From the NCBI GenBank assembly GCA_963825595.1, contig CAWGUE010000020.1, forward strand, positions 1 to 64,000: 64,000 nt of DNA. Reading direction: 5' to 3'. The DNA comes from JARFQH01 sp963825595 (GTDB taxonomy: Bacteria > Desulfobacterota > Desulfobacteria > Desulfobacterales > SG8-13). Positions 16,922 to 26,603 of the stretch are shown piece by piece. The notes under the pieces were generated by a model that was given only the letters and a program-made list of their open reading frames with translations, was not told where the DNA came from and did not search any database. Every line of letters starts with the position of its first letter. The stretch's first letter is position 1. The translations under genes were made by a program, and so were the position numbers.

Positions 16922-17392
16922 TTACTTTTTGATCACCTTGACATCGATTTTCTTCAGACTCGTTTTCCCCTTCTTGACACTGATCGTCCAACTGCCGGGT
17001 TTGTCGAGCTTATGTTTGTCTACCAGTCGGTATCGGATGGATCCCTGTATTTTGTGCGGTGTCAGCAATCGGGGAACACCTTCGTGTGCATATTCGACCA
17101 TGATGTCGTCATAGACGGCGTCCTTCGGTACAAAAAATTGCATCCAGACGTTCACTGTTTCACCCATGGGAATGGCATTGGGGTCGAGGTCGTTCTTGCA
17201 GTCAAGAGAGTGTATGACCTTACACACCTTGGTGTCGACCAGCACCGGACCCTCATTTTGACCGGTATAATAATAATCGACGGCATCTTTGAGCGTTTTT
17301 GGAGGAGGTGATGCCTCGGCCAGGAATGACTCACCGAAAAGTAGACTACATATCGAGAGTAAAGGTAGTAAAATGAAAATTTTCTTTGACAT
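16922..17392 (-). CDS. Secreted hypothetical protein
   Basis: This 156-residue protein has a signal peptide starting MSKKIFILLPLLSICSLLF with cleavage expected near AEA. ATG 17392 has a GAAGGGAGA ribosome site; a longer frame from 17560 is rejected because its extra 56 residues are not protein-like. The mature part contains one Cys pair (KVCKVIHSLDCKND) and a beta-rich C-terminus (WTISVKKGKTSLKKIDVKV) that looks like a small Ig-like fold. Family not recognised. Confidence 0.7.
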   Translation of the reverse strand: MSKKIFILLPLLSICSLLFGESFLAEASPPPKTLKDAVDYYYTGQNEGPVLVDTKVCKVIHSLDCKNDLDPNAIPMGETVNVWMQFFVPKDAVYDDIMVEYAHEGVPRLLTPHKIQGSIRYRLVDKHKLDKPGSWTISVKKGKTSLKKIDVKVIKK

Positions 17393-17876
17393 GGTTTTTC
17401 TCCCTTCATTTTGATTTCGAAAGAATGCTGAGACATTCCAAATAAAGATTATCAAGTGAGTCCATACATTCCTGTGCAGCGACTCCGGACGAGATGGCGA
17501 TCTGAAAAGACCCCATAAGCCCTGCCAATTAAAACAATTTTCGTGCCATCTTCGAAACAATTTAAAAAAGTTATAAATTTCAGTATATTATGGCTATCTA
17601 TGGATTCACTTGCATGCCAATCGTAGGGTTTTGAGGTCAGAAAGATGCCGAATCGCGGAGCGAAACTATTTTTTAATCGTATTTACAAATAGTTATGTAT
17701 GTATGAATATTAATACACCAGACAAAAGCGATCGTTGCGGCCGCAAACTCGATTCGGTTTGGTAACGTTACAGCCCAAACCAAAAGCTTTTGGGCAGGGT
17801 TTGACAACATGGCCCCAGGCCTTACATTTTTAGTCGATATTCGCCTCATAAATATTGTCCATTCAGGAGAAATGTC
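17393..17876. other. Divergent intergenic region
   Basis: These 484 bases separate the minus-strand secreted protein from the plus-strand oxidoreductase. No convincing gene is seen. The sequence is visibly AT-richer than its surroundings and should hold both promoters, but no clear match to a consensus was found. Confidence 0.6.
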
Positions 17877-18866
17877 ATGCCAAGAATCGTTCGTTTTTAT
17901 CAAACAGGAACCGCCGACGTGCTTAAACTGGAAGATGCGCCGCTTTCCGAACCCGGCGAAGGGGAAGTTCGCTTGAAGGTGGAGGCGATTGGCCTCAACC
18001 GCGCCGAGGTGATGTTCCGCCAAGGTCAGTATCTGGAATCCCCGGAATTTCCTTCGAGAATCGGATACGAAGCCGCCGGAATCGTCGATGCCGTGGGACC
18101 GGGGGCCGGCGGCATTCACATCGGTGACCGCGTGAGCACCATTCCTTCATTTTCTATCGGCAAGTTCGGGGTCTACGGAGAAAGCGCCATCGTCCCTGCC
18201 TATTCAGTGGCCGGCTATCCCGATAATCTGTCCGCCGTCGAAGGCGCCGCCATCTGGATGCAATACATGACCGCATTCGGTGCGTTGGTTGAATACGGCT
18301 ATTTGAAAAAAGAGGACACGGTATTGATTACCGCTGCCAGCAGCAGTGTCGGACTTGCCGCCATCCAGATCGTCAAGTCTGCCGGGGCCATGGCTGTGGC
18401 GACGACGCGCGGCGACGGCAAGAAGAAGTTTCTGCTCGAAGCCGGAGCTGACCATGTCATAGTAACCGATAAGGAAGATGTGGCTGTTAAAACGAAGGCG
18501 ATTACCGACGGCAAGGGTGCCACCATCATTTTCGATCCGGTGGCCGGTCCTTTTTTGGAGAAGCTCGCCGGCGCTGCGGCGGACCGTGCCGTCATTTTTC
18601 AGTACGGCGCATTGTCTCCGGCCCCCACACCTTTTCCCCTGTTTGACGCCATTGGGAAAGGTCTCACCGTGCGGGGTTACACCCTGTTCGAAATTGTAAA
18701 AGATCCCGAAAAAATGGCCCGCGGCAAGAAATTCACCTACGACGGCCTTGCGTCAGGAGCACTGAAACCGATCATCGCACGAACGTTCCCGCTGGAAGAA
18801 ATCGTCCAGGCCCACCGCTTCATGGAGTCCAACCAGCAAATGGGCAAGATTGTTGTGACTGTATAA
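17877..18866 (+). CDS. NADPH:quinone reductase-type medium-chain dehydrogenase/reductase
   Basis: This 329-residue protein is the usual length for zinc-free quinone oxidoreductases. The N-terminal GroES-like domain contains GLNRAEVMFRQGQY and YEAAGIVDAVG. The nucleotide-binding site VLITAASSSVGLAAIQIVKSAG sits near 145-165, in a non-GxGxxG form typical of this branch. No structural or catalytic zinc cysteines are visible. It is expected to reduce quinones or alkenals with NADPH in the cytoplasm. ATG 17877 follows AGGAGA. Confidence 0.85.
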   Translation: MPRIVRFYQTGTADVLKLEDAPLSEPGEGEVRLKVEAIGLNRAEVMFRQGQYLESPEFPSRIGYEAAGIVDAVGPGAGGIHIGDRVSTIPSFSIGKFGVYGESAIVPAYSVAGYPDNLSAVEGAAIWMQYMTAFGALVEYGYLKKEDTVLITAASSSVGLAAIQIVKSAGAMAVATTRGDGKKKFLLEAGADHVIVTDKEDVAVKTKAITDGKGATIIFDPVAGPFLEKLAGAAADRAVIFQYGALSPAPTPFPLFDAIGKGLTVRGYTLFEIVKDPEKMARGKKFTYDGLASGALKPIIARTFPLEEIVQAHRFMESNQQMGKIVVTV

Positions 18867-18936
18867 TTCGATGGTCTGAAAGAGCGAATTCGGTCGTCTG
18901 ATTAGCGCCTTAAATCTGAATTGCACGGGAGACAAC

Positions 18937-19515
18937 ATGCGTTTCATTGCAACGATTATGTTCGTACTGGTGGGAATGGTCACTCTGCCAGCCACCAAAA
19001 CCTTAGCAGACTCGGCTGTAGACTTCGACCGTTTGACATCCGGCGGACACATTCTGTTGATCCGTCACGCGCTGGCACCCGGAAACGGCGATCCGCCCAA
19101 CTTCAAAATCGGCGACTGCACGACCCAGCGCAACCTGGACGATTCGGGCCGGAAGCAGGCTCGCAGCATCGGCCAATGGTTGAGCGCCAAAGGGGTTACG
19201 TCGGCACAGGTATATTCCAGTCAGTGGTGCCGCTGTATCGAAACGGCCGAACTCATGGGCCTTGGGCCGGTTCAGGAACTGGCAGCGTTGAATTCATTCT
19301 ACGAGCGGACCCGGGACCGCGAGCCAAACCTCAAAGCGTTAAACGAATTCATCTCGCAGCAGCCGGTGAAAGGCGAATTGATTATCATGGTTACCCATTT
19401 CGTGACCATTGCCGCCATTGCCGGCGCGGGCGTTTCGTCAGGAGAAGGCGTTTTGCTGGCGCTGCATGCGGATGCGCCGTACACGGTTGTCGGTCGTCTC
19501 GATTTCGGACAATAA
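18937..19515 (+). CDS. Exported histidine phosphatase family protein
   Basis: This 192-residue protein has an N-terminal signal sequence (cleavage near TLADS, residue 25). The phosphatase signature is LLIRHALAPG around residues 40-50, with His as phosphate acceptor; RNLDDSGRKQARSIGQWL and the second histidine VTHFVTI near 155 complete the branched RHG fold. Export suggests a periplasmic phosphatase of unknown substrate. It is followed, after about 60 bases, by a PilZ protein. Confidence 0.85.
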   Translation: MRFIATIMFVLVGMVTLPATKTLADSAVDFDRLTSGGHILLIRHALAPGNGDPPNFKIGDCTTQRNLDDSGRKQARSIGQWLSAKGVTSAQVYSSQWCRCIETAELMGLGPVQELAALNSFYERTRDREPNLKALNEFISQQPVKGELIIMVTHFVTIAAIAGAGVSSGEGVLLALHADAPYTVVGRLDFGQ

Positions 19516-19573
19516 TGCATTATATTCGGGGGGGAGCCGTGCAGCATTCGCCCTCTGTAAGGAAAATAGTAGC

Positions 19574-19942
19574 GTGATCGAAGAACCCAAACGACGTCGT
19601 CACCCGCGTTGTGTGAACGATGCCGAGGTTGCATTTTCAATAATAAACAAGACGCAACGAAACGAGGCCATAGCCCGCAACTACAGTCGCTCCGGTATTT
19701 ACTTCGAGGCGATCAGGTTTTTGGCACCGGGTACGCTGATCGTCATCAGGCATAAGGGGTACGATGCTTCAGGTGACATGCAACCGCAGAGAGTTTCCAT
19801 GCCCCTAACCGTGGCGGATTCCGAAGCATGCCAAGAATTGAAGATGCAGGTTGTCGGTGAAGTCAAACGCTGCGAGAAACTCGGCGAGGGTCTCAAGCCC
19901 CTATACGGTATCGCCGTTCAATATGTCAGTCCATCCGTATAA
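19574..19942 (+). CDS. PilZ domain protein (c-di-GMP receptor)
   Basis: This 122-residue protein starts at GTG 19574 behind AAGGAAA. A longer frame from 19409 runs through the end of the phosphatase gene and is rejected. The PilZ ligand motif is intact: RxxxR at residues 8-12 (RRHPR) and NYSRSGIYFE (D/N-x-S-x-x-G) about 30 residues later. It is therefore a likely single-domain c-di-GMP-binding protein. Two c-di-GMP riboswitches occur in the same window. Confidence 0.85.
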   Translation: MIEEPKRRRHPRCVNDAEVAFSIINKTQRNEAIARNYSRSGIYFEAIRFLAPGTLIVIRHKGYDASGDMQPQRVSMPLTVADSEACQELKMQVVGEVKRCEKLGEGLKPLYGIAVQYVSPSV

Positions 19943-20093
19943 TCCACAGGCGCCCCTCAGCTAAAATCCGCGCCTTTCTGTATAAACGGCCGCGATTCAG
20001 TCGTACCTGACAACAGCTTGCGGTCAATGACCATTACATTTGGAATCCCACCCGCATCCATAGGGGTGGCGCAACGTTTGAAAGGAGTCAATC

Positions 20094-20519
20094 ATGAAGC
20101 GCAATGCATCAGCGGTATGGCAAGGTGGACTCAAGGACGGCAAGGGCCGTCTGACGACAAACAGTGGTGTGCTGTCCGACACGCAGTACTCTTTCAACAC
20201 GCGTTTCGAGGAGGGCGTCGGGACCAATCCCGAAGAACTGATTGCCGCTGCCCACGCCGGCTGCTTTTCGATGGCCCTTTCGGGGACACTGGGTGAATCG
20301 GACATCAAGCCCGAACAAATCGACACAACGGCGACTGTCAGTCTGGAGAAGGATGGGGGCGGATTTTCGATAACCGCCATTCATTTAGAGGTCAGCGTGC
20401 GTGCGCCGGGTGCCGCTCAGGAAGCATTTTCAGCGGCTGCAGAAAAGGCCAAGGCGGGTTGCCCGGTCAGCCGGGTACTTAACGCCAAGATAACGATGAA
20501 TGCGAAATTGAAGCCTTAG
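20094..20519 (+). CDS. OsmC-type peroxide reductase
   Basis: This 141-residue protein contains the OsmC features GTNPEELIAAAHAGCFSMAL, with the peroxidatic Cys near residue 60, and AGCPVSRVL, with the second Cys near 126. This pair reduces organic hydroperoxides. GAAAGGAGTCAATCATG gives a strong ribosome site. It is a monocistronic-looking cytoplasmic oxidative-stress enzyme. Confidence 0.88.
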   Translation: MKRNASAVWQGGLKDGKGRLTTNSGVLSDTQYSFNTRFEEGVGTNPEELIAAAHAGCFSMALSGTLGESDIKPEQIDTTATVSLEKDGGGFSITAIHLEVSVRAPGAAQEAFSAAAEKAKAGCPVSRVLNAKITMNAKLKP

Positions 20520-20601
20520 GTTTGTGCGTTTGGCCTTCGGACCTGCCGTCCTCGAGACTGAATTATGATGATTTCAGCATAACGAAAATGAGGAGGCTTG
20601 C

Positions 20602-21039
20602 ATGGCGGATATCCTCCATAAAATCATCATCAAAGCGTCACCCGATAAAGTATACGAAGCCCTGACAACGCAGAAAGGGCTGGCCGGTTGGTGGACCCCG
20701 ATGACCGAGGCGCAGCCAAAGGTCGGAAGTACTGCGAAGTTTCGTTTCGACGACGGATCAATCGGTCCCGATATGAAGATCACCGATTTGCAACCAGGCA
20801 AATACGTCGAGTGGCGCTGCGTCGAAATGTTACCGGAGTGGGTGGGTACCCGGTTGACCTTTGAAATTCGTCCGCACGCCAAGGGGGCGGAACTGTTTTT
20901 CGGGCACCGCGATTGGAAGGCGCCCAGTGAATTTTACATGCACTGCAACAGCAAGTGGGGGTTTTTTCTGGGCGTCAGCCTTAAAAAATACCTCGAGGAG
21001 GGTCGTGGACGGCCGCATCCTGAAGACCCGGATTTCTAA
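20602..21039 (+). CDS. SRPBCC/AHSA1-like protein
   Basis: This 145-residue protein begins with the Aha1/START pattern IIIKASPDKVYEALTTQKGLAGWW and ends with a helix containing LGVSLKKYLEEG. The fold forms a hydrophobic cup. Family members range from Hsp90 co-factors to ligand carriers, so no specific role is claimed. GAGGAGG is not exactly positioned, but AGGAGGCTTGC precedes the ATG. The gene converges with leuD. Confidence 0.8.
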   Translation: MADILHKIIIKASPDKVYEALTTQKGLAGWWTPMTEAQPKVGSTAKFRFDDGSIGPDMKITDLQPGKYVEWRCVEMLPEWVGTRLTFEIRPHAKGAELFFGHRDWKAPSEFYMHCNSKWGFFLGVSLKKYLEEGRGRPHPEDPDF

Positions 21040-21107
21040 ATGTGCCCATCCGGGAATGGTCCTTTTTTAGAAGGGTAAAATGTCCGGGTTAAAATGTTGC
21101 CTGGTAG

Positions 21108-21758
21108 CTATGTCATTCTGCCACCCGGCATCATTGTGTTGTAATTCGATTCAAAACGCGAGATATCCTCTTCATACTTGAGGGTCAGAGTAATATCGTC
21201 CAGACCGCCGATAAGACGGGCTTTGCTGCCGGCATCGATTCGGAAAGATAATACCGCCGGTTTCGGTGCGTGGAATGTAATCTCTTGCGAAATCAGATCG
21301 GCCGTTGCGCGCAGCCCCTCGTTGGCGGCAACCAGGTCAAAGATTCGGTCCACTTCTTCGCTGGAGAGTTCCACGGTCAACAAGCCGTTTTTCACGGCGT
21401 TGCTGCGGAAGATGTCGGCAAAACCGGGCACCCGCTCACCGTTGATTTCTTTCCAAGGGGCGATGACAACCCGGTAACCGTCCTGAAAGAGTGCCCATAC
21501 AGCATGTTCACGGCTCGAACCGCATCCGAAATTGTTGCGGGAAACGAGAATGGACCGTCCTTTGAACCGCGGTTGATTGAGTTCGAAATCGACGTTGGGG
21601 TCACCATTGTCCGTGTAGCGCCAATCGAAGAAAGCGTTCGGTCCGTAGCCGGTTCGCTTGATCGATTTCAGAAACTGCTTGGGAATGATCTGATCGGTAT
21701 CCACGTTTGACCGGTTCAGCGTGGACACAATTCCAGTGTGCGTCGTAAAAGGTTGCAT
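21108..21758 (-). CDS. leuD: 3-isopropylmalate dehydratase small subunit
   Basis: This 216-residue aconitase-type swivel domain carries out isomerisation of isopropylmalate in leucine synthesis together with LeuC. Key segments are NVDTDQIIPKQFL near the N-terminus and SRNNFGCGSSREHAVWAL near 90. The start is set at ATG 21758, which has AAGGA at the right distance and the family-typical MQPF start; a frame from 21806 would add 16 residues overlapping leuC. It is co-transcribed downstream of leuC. Confidence 0.92.
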   Translation of the reverse strand: MQPFTTHTGIVSTLNRSNVDTDQIIPKQFLKSIKRTGYGPNAFFDWRYTDNGDPNVDFELNQPRFKGRSILVSRNNFGCGSSREHAVWALFQDGYRVVIAPWKEINGERVPGFADIFRSNAVKNGLLTVELSSEEVDRIFDLVAANEGLRATADLISQEITFHAPKPAVLSFRIDAGSKARLIGGLDDITLTLKYEEDISRFESNYNTMMPGGRMT

Positions 21759-21802
21759 GCGAAATCCTTCGATTTGGTGAAATGAGCGGGCTACACCTGC
21801 GG

Positions 21803-23200
21803 TCATTTGCGGATGTCGACAAACTTGCCTGCCACCGCTGCGGCCGCAGCCATGTGCGGGCTGACCAAGTGTGTACGCCCGCCTTTACCCTGGCGCCCCT
21901 CGAAGTTGCGGTTCGACGTCGATGCGCAGCGTTGTTTGGGCTGTAGCTGATCCGGGTTCATGCCCAGGCACATGCTACATCCGGCATAGCGCCACTCGGC
22001 TCCGGCGCTCTTGAAAATTTTATCCAGGCCTTCGGCTTCCGCCTGTTCTCTCACCTGTTGGGAGCCTGGTACAACCAGCACCTGAACGTGATCGGCTTTT
22101 TTTCGGCCCTTCAATATCCCGGCGGCGATGCGCAAGTCCTCAATACGAGAATTGGTGCAACTGCCGATGAAAACCACGTCGACACTGACATCGGTTAGGA
22201 AGGTCCCCGGTGTTAGACCCATGTAATTCAGGGCTTTCTCGGCGTCCGCCCGGCTGTGCCCGACTGCCTGGTCCGTCTCGGGAATCGGTTGGTCAATGTC
22301 AATGACCATGCCCGGGTTGTTTCCCCAGGTCACCTGGGGGGCGATTCGGCCGGCGTCGATGGTGAGGCTGCGATCAAAGACCGCATCTTCGTCACTCGGC
22401 AGTGTTTTCCAGAAAGCAATGGCCTGTTCCTGCGCTTCACCCCTGGGTGCATAAGGGCGATTACCTTGAGCGATATATTCGAAGGTGGTCTCGTCGGGGG
22501 CAATCACGCCGGCCCTGGCGCCGGCCTCGATACTCATATTGCAGATGCTCATGCGGGCTTCCATCGATAGGGCACGTACGGCTTCGCCACAGTATTCTAA
22601 TACATGGCCTGTTCCGCCAGCCGTACCAATGGTTCCGATCATTTTCAGTACAAAATCTTTTGAATAGATGCCGGTTCCCGGTTTACCGGAAAATTCCACC
22701 TTGTACGTTCGTGGTTTGGTTTGCATAAGGGTTTGGGTGACGAGCACGTGTTCGACTTCCGAGGTTCCGATGCCGAATGCCAGAGCACCGAAGGCACCGT
22801 GGGTCGACGTATGCGAGTCACCGCAGACCACGGTCAGCCCAGGAAGGGTCAATCCCAGTTCGGGTCCGATGATGTGTACGATGCCCTGGTATCGGTCTCC
22901 CAATCCAAAGAGTGTGACACCAAATTCCTTGCAGTTCCGGCTCATGGCTTCCACCTGAGCCCGGGAGATGGGATCTTCGATGTTCAAGCGGTCTGCGGTG
23001 GTGGGAACGTTGTGATCCATGGTTGCAAACGACAGGTCGGGCCGCCTGATTTTACGGCCGGCCAGGCGCAGCCCCTCGAATGCCTGGGGGCTTGTGACCT
23101 CATGTACCAGGTGCCGATCGATGTAGATCAGGGTTGCCCCGTCGGGCAGTTCCTTTACGACATGTGTGTCCCATATTTTTTCAAACAGCGTTTTTCCCAT
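21803..23200 (-). CDS. leuC: 3-isopropylmalate dehydratase large subunit
   Basis: This 465-residue aconitase-family protein has the normal LeuC length. The three 4Fe-4S ligands are in FIGSCTNSRIEDL and YAGCSMCLGMNPDQL. VCGDSHTSTHGAFGALAFG is the active-site segment. It dehydrates and rehydrates isopropylmalate with LeuD, which lies 44 bases downstream. The leuCD pair is divergent from ilvBN; no leuA or leuB is in the window. Confidence 0.95.
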   Translation of the reverse strand: MGKTLFEKIWDTHVVKELPDGATLIYIDRHLVHEVTSPQAFEGLRLAGRKIRRPDLSFATMDHNVPTTADRLNIEDPISRAQVEAMSRNCKEFGVTLFGLGDRYQGIVHIIGPELGLTLPGLTVVCGDSHTSTHGAFGALAFGIGTSEVEHVLVTQTLMQTKPRTYKVEFSGKPGTGIYSKDFVLKMIGTIGTAGGTGHVLEYCGEAVRALSMEARMSICNMSIEAGARAGVIAPDETTFEYIAQGNRPYAPRGEAQEQAIAFWKTLPSDEDAVFDRSLTIDAGRIAPQVTWGNNPGMVIDIDQPIPETDQAVGHSRADAEKALNYMGLTPGTFLTDVSVDVVFIGSCTNSRIEDLRIAAGILKGRKKADHVQVLVVPGSQQVREQAEAEGLDKIFKSAGAEWRYAGCSMCLGMNPDQLQPKQRCASTSNRNFEGRQGKGGRTHLVSPHMAAAAAVAGKFVDIRK

Positions 23201-23610
23201 GTTATTTTCTCTGCTTCAGATTTCATTTGTCGGGTTGCCTGACCTGTCCAGAGGTGAAGATTCGGTTAAAAGCCGGCCGGTTCAGGAACAAATCATAATT
23301 ATCGCCACGTGATTTGAACATGCCATTTAGTGTCTCGGTTGTCAATGACATCAGAAATGTTCAGCCAAAACCTGAAAATAGGGCAGAAAACAGGCCCTTT
23401 CGAACGTCTTTTCGACTGGAGGGGTGGAAATATGAAACATTGCCATTATATTACCTTAATCCAAGTGCATTAGCGGTTATGAAGGGCAGCTGAATTTTCA
23501 TTTAAAACGAGGGTATTTCTTCATATCTACCGCCCCGGTAACGGAATCCGTTTTTCGTTATGTCATGCAGCATAGATTCTAAATTCAAAGTGCAGGAAAA
23601 GAGAGTGACA
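23201..23610. other. leuC-ilvB divergent intergenic region
   Basis: These 410 bases lie between divergent branched-chain amino acid operons. No leader peptide rich in Leu/Val/Ile codons and no T-box or attenuator hairpin was found, so regulation by attenuation is not supported. Promoters for both directions must lie here. Confidence 0.6.
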
Positions 23611-25338
23611 ATGAAAGGTTCGGAACTGGTTATAAAAGCATTGAGAGACAAGGGGGTTCAGTACGTCTTTGGCTACACCGGCGGCGCCATCATGCCGGTT
23701 TTCGACGAGATGGAGAAGCAGAAAACCTTCTCTTTCATCATGTCGCGCCACGAGCAGGGTGCTGCATTTATGGCCCAGGGGGTCACCCGAGCCTCGCTGT
23801 CCACCGCGAATCCCCAGGTCGGCGTCTGTATGGCCACTTCGGGTCCGGGAGCCATGAACCTTGTCACGGGTATTGCTGACGCCGGCATGGATTCGGTTCC
23901 GCTCATCGCCATTACCGGCCAGGTTCCCACCGGCGTGATTGCCACGGATGCGTTTCAGGAGAGCGATGTCGTGGGTGTCATGATGCCTCTGACCAAACAA
24001 ACTTACATGCCGCTGAGGGTGGAAAGCATCGAAGAATCGATTCACGAAGCCTTCCTGGTTGCCACTGTCGGCCGTGGCGGGCCGGTTGTGGTCGACATCC
24101 CCAAGGACATTCAAAACCAGGAATCCGGCAACGGGTATCGCTTTGATCCCGTTGCTTTCGATCCCAGCCTTGCCGGCGTTCTCCACTCACCCCATCCTGA
24201 TCGAGATGCCATCCGCCGGGCGGTGGCGTTGATCAACCGGAGCGAGCGGCCAATCATTCTTTGCGGCCACGGTATCATAGCTGCCAACGCCGGAGAGGCG
24301 ATGCAGCGGTTTGCCGAAAAGGCCAATATTCCCGTTGCATTCACACTGCACGGGCTATCGGCATTTCCGATCGACCATCCGTTGAGTCTGGGCATGGTCG
24401 GAATGCACGGGACGGTTGAATCGAACCGGGCCCTGCTGAATGCTGATCTGATCATCTCTCTGGGCATGCGTTTCGACGACAGAGTGACCGGGAACCTGGC
24501 AACGTTTGCCGCCACGGCCGAAGTCATCCATGTCGAAATCGATCCCTCGGAAATCGATAAAAACGTCAAGACATCCGTCGCAATAAATGCAAGTGTTTCC
24601 GGGGCACTCCACCAGATGATTCAGAACCCCGAACTGATCGCCAAGCCGAGGCGGCTCTGGTATGAGAATATCGAGCACTTTCGCCGTGAAATTGCCGAAG
24701 AAATTCAGGAAGAAATATCTAACGGCGTCGGCAAGGAAGGACAGTTGCTGATGAAAACCATTACCAGCAAACTGTCGGATGTGACCGGCGGCAAAGATAT
24801 TATCGTTGCCGACGTGGGGCAGCACCAGATGATCCTGGCCCGCTTTTACAACTTTCAAACACCCAATAGCTGGTTCACGTCAGGAGGCGCCGGGACCATG
24901 GGTTGTGCGCTGCCGATGGCCATCGGCGTGAAACTGGTCCGCCCGGATGAACGGGTTTGGTCGGTTAGCGGCGACGGCGGATTCCAGATGAACATTCAAG
25001 AGCTGGGTGCGGTGATGGAGCACGAAGTCGATATTAAAATACTGCTGTTCAACAACGGCTATCTCGGTATGGTTCGGCAGTGGCAAACCCTTTTCTATGA
25101 CGGCCGGTTTGCGGGAACCCCGATGAAAAATCCGGATTTCGGTAAGATTGCTGCCGCTTACGGGATACCTTACCGGAAGGTATCCGAGGTGGCGGCCATC
25201 GAAGATGCCCTATCTGCAGCGGCCGAGCATCGTGGAGCATATATGGTCGAGTTTCTCTGTGATCCCAGCGAAATCGTATTGCCCATGGTACCGGCAGGGG
25301 GCGGGATTACCGACATGATCACAACCATGAGAAAATAA
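23611..25338 (+). CDS. ilvB: Acetolactate synthase large (catalytic) subunit
   Basis: This 575-residue thiamine-diphosphate enzyme contains YVFGYTGGAIMPVFD, the catalytic-Glu segment MSRHEQGAAFMAQG, the FAD-region RFDDRVTGN and the ThDP motif SGDGGFQMNIQELG. The second NN of that motif is in FNNGYLGMVRQWQ. It condenses pyruvate to acetolactate (valine and leucine) or with 2-ketobutyrate (isoleucine). The start is ATG 23611 behind GGAAAAGAGAG; a frame from 23560 would add 17 unconserved residues. ilvN follows after 24 bases. Confidence 0.95.
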   Translation: MKGSELVIKALRDKGVQYVFGYTGGAIMPVFDEMEKQKTFSFIMSRHEQGAAFMAQGVTRASLSTANPQVGVCMATSGPGAMNLVTGIADAGMDSVPLIAITGQVPTGVIATDAFQESDVVGVMMPLTKQTYMPLRVESIEESIHEAFLVATVGRGGPVVVDIPKDIQNQESGNGYRFDPVAFDPSLAGVLHSPHPDRDAIRRAVALINRSERPIILCGHGIIAANAGEAMQRFAEKANIPVAFTLHGLSAFPIDHPLSLGMVGMHGTVESNRALLNADLIISLGMRFDDRVTGNLATFAATAEVIHVEIDPSEIDKNVKTSVAINASVSGALHQMIQNPELIAKPRRLWYENIEHFRREIAEEIQEEISNGVGKEGQLLMKTITSKLSDVTGGKDIIVADVGQHQMILARFYNFQTPNSWFTSGGAGTMGCALPMAIGVKLVRPDERVWSVSGDGGFQMNIQELGAVMEHEVDIKILLFNNGYLGMVRQWQTLFYDGRFAGTPMKNPDFGKIAAAYGIPYRKVSEVAAIEDALSAAAEHRGAYMVEFLCDPSEIVLPMVPAGGGITDMITTMRK

Positions 25339-25362
25339 AGCTATCTGCCAGGAGTAATTGCA

Positions 25363-25851
25363 ATGACTGTTGTAGAGCCGATCAAAAGACGGGCCATCTT
25401 GATTTTCATGTTGAATCGCCCGGGTGTTCTGAACAAAATTTCGATGTTGATCCGCCGGAAAATGTACAATGTCGAGACGATTACCGCCTGCCGCACCCAC
25501 AAACCCGGCGTCAGCCGGATGACATTGACCCTTTACGAGGACAGCGATGACAAGTTGCAGCAGGTGATCAAACAGATTGAAAAGGTTGCCGAAGTTTTGT
25601 CTGCAAAAGAACTGGACGTGGATCACAGTTTCTGGCGGGAAGTGGCCATCATCAAACTGGAGGCCGACGAAGCTTCGATAGAAGAGCTCGGGCGGCAATA
25701 CCATTTTCAAATTCTCGACCGATACAATCACGAATTGTTTATCGTTCAGGTTGCCGGCACGTCCAAATATGTTGACGATTTTGTGCAGGCGGTGGGTGAG
25801 GATAAAATCATCGAGACGGCGCGTTCCGGTTTTACGGCCATGGAAAAATAG
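25363..25851 (+). CDS. ilvN: Acetolactate synthase regulatory subunit
   Basis: This 162-residue protein has the N-terminal ACT domain (ILIFMLNRPGVLNKISMLI) that binds valine for feedback control. A C-terminal ALS small-subunit domain contains DHSFWREVAIIKL. The length is normal for IlvN/IlvH. AGGAGTAATTGCAATG gives the start. It forms an operon with ilvB. Confidence 0.93.
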   Translation: MTVVEPIKRRAILIFMLNRPGVLNKISMLIRRKMYNVETITACRTHKPGVSRMTLTLYEDSDDKLQQVIKQIEKVAEVLSAKELDVDHSFWREVAIIKLEADEASIEELGRQYHFQILDRYNHELFIVQVAGTSKYVDDFVQAVGEDKIIETARSGFTAMEK

Positions 25852-26180
25852 GACCATCTCCTGCGAAACGGCAGATCTTAGACGGGATTGCCAAATGACC
25901 CGAAGAGGTTGCGAGTCTCCTCTTTCCACGCGCCGGTGGTTTAACGGGTGTGCGTCTCCATGTAGAACACTTCCTTTGTCACTGTATGTTCAAGTCCACC
26001 AAGACCTTACCTGAAAAAACCAATCCTGACGCTGGGAACTCTTTAACCAGATACGATACCGACCTCAAAGGATAACGCGACGAGCTACAGGCATGCAGAA
26101 CCATTCGAAATGAAATGGCGTCGATCGGTGCGATTATCTGAAAATCGTGACCTGACCCCTAACCCACAGGGAGAAGCTAA
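25852..26180. other. Non-coding gap
   Basis: These 329 bases between ilvN and the PAS gene show no convincing frame, hairpin terminator or known RNA. Confidence 0.5.
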
Positions 26181-26603
26181 ATGAAGAATCAAAAGAATGT
26201 GTTCGATATTTTCGAAAAAGATCCCAACTATCGCGAGATCATGAAGCGTTTGTTGGAGGCGTCCATGGAGGAGTCGTTCAATTCGATCTTAATTACTGAG
26301 GCCGCCAAGGGCTATCCCATCATCTATGTCAATCCCGCTTTTTGTGAACTGACCGGTTACGGCCCCCATGAAGTCATCGGCCGGTCACCCGCCTTTCTCC
26401 AAGGCCCCAATACCGACATGGATGTCATCCGCAAGTTGGGCGAAGACATTAAGGCCGGGGAAGTTTTTCACGGTCAGGCCATCAACTACCGCAAGGATGG
26501 TTCGGAATTTTTAATGGAATGGAAAATCGCCCCCATTCGTAACGACCGGGAAGAGATCACCCACTATATGGCGATACAGCGGAATCTGACCGACCGGAAA
26601 TAA
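26181..26603 (+). CDS. Single PAS-domain protein, LOV-like but without the flavin cysteine
   Basis: This 140-residue protein consists of an N-terminal helix (about 1-35) and one PAS core. The core contains IIYVNPAFCELTGYGPHEVIG and GRSPAFLQGPNTD, which aligns with the LOV signature GRNCRFLQGPDTD. The photo-adduct cysteine is replaced by proline. INYRKDGSEFLMEW and a C-terminal RNLTDRK complete the PAS. No kinase, GGDEF or HTH output is attached, so it would act as a stand-alone sensor or partner domain. Confidence 0.8.
   Translation: MKNQKNVFDIFEKDPNYREIMKRLLEASMEESFNSILITEAAKGYPIIYVNPAFCELTGYGPHEVIGRSPAFLQGPNTDMDVIRKLGEDIKAGEVFHGQAINYRKDGSEFLMEWKIAPIRNDREEITHYMAIQRNLTDRK

Noticed and set aside
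23201..23610. A leucine/isoleucine attenuator or T-box before ilvB or leuC
   Set aside because: No short frame with repeated Leu/Ile/Val codons and no T-box or terminator/antiterminator pair could be found.
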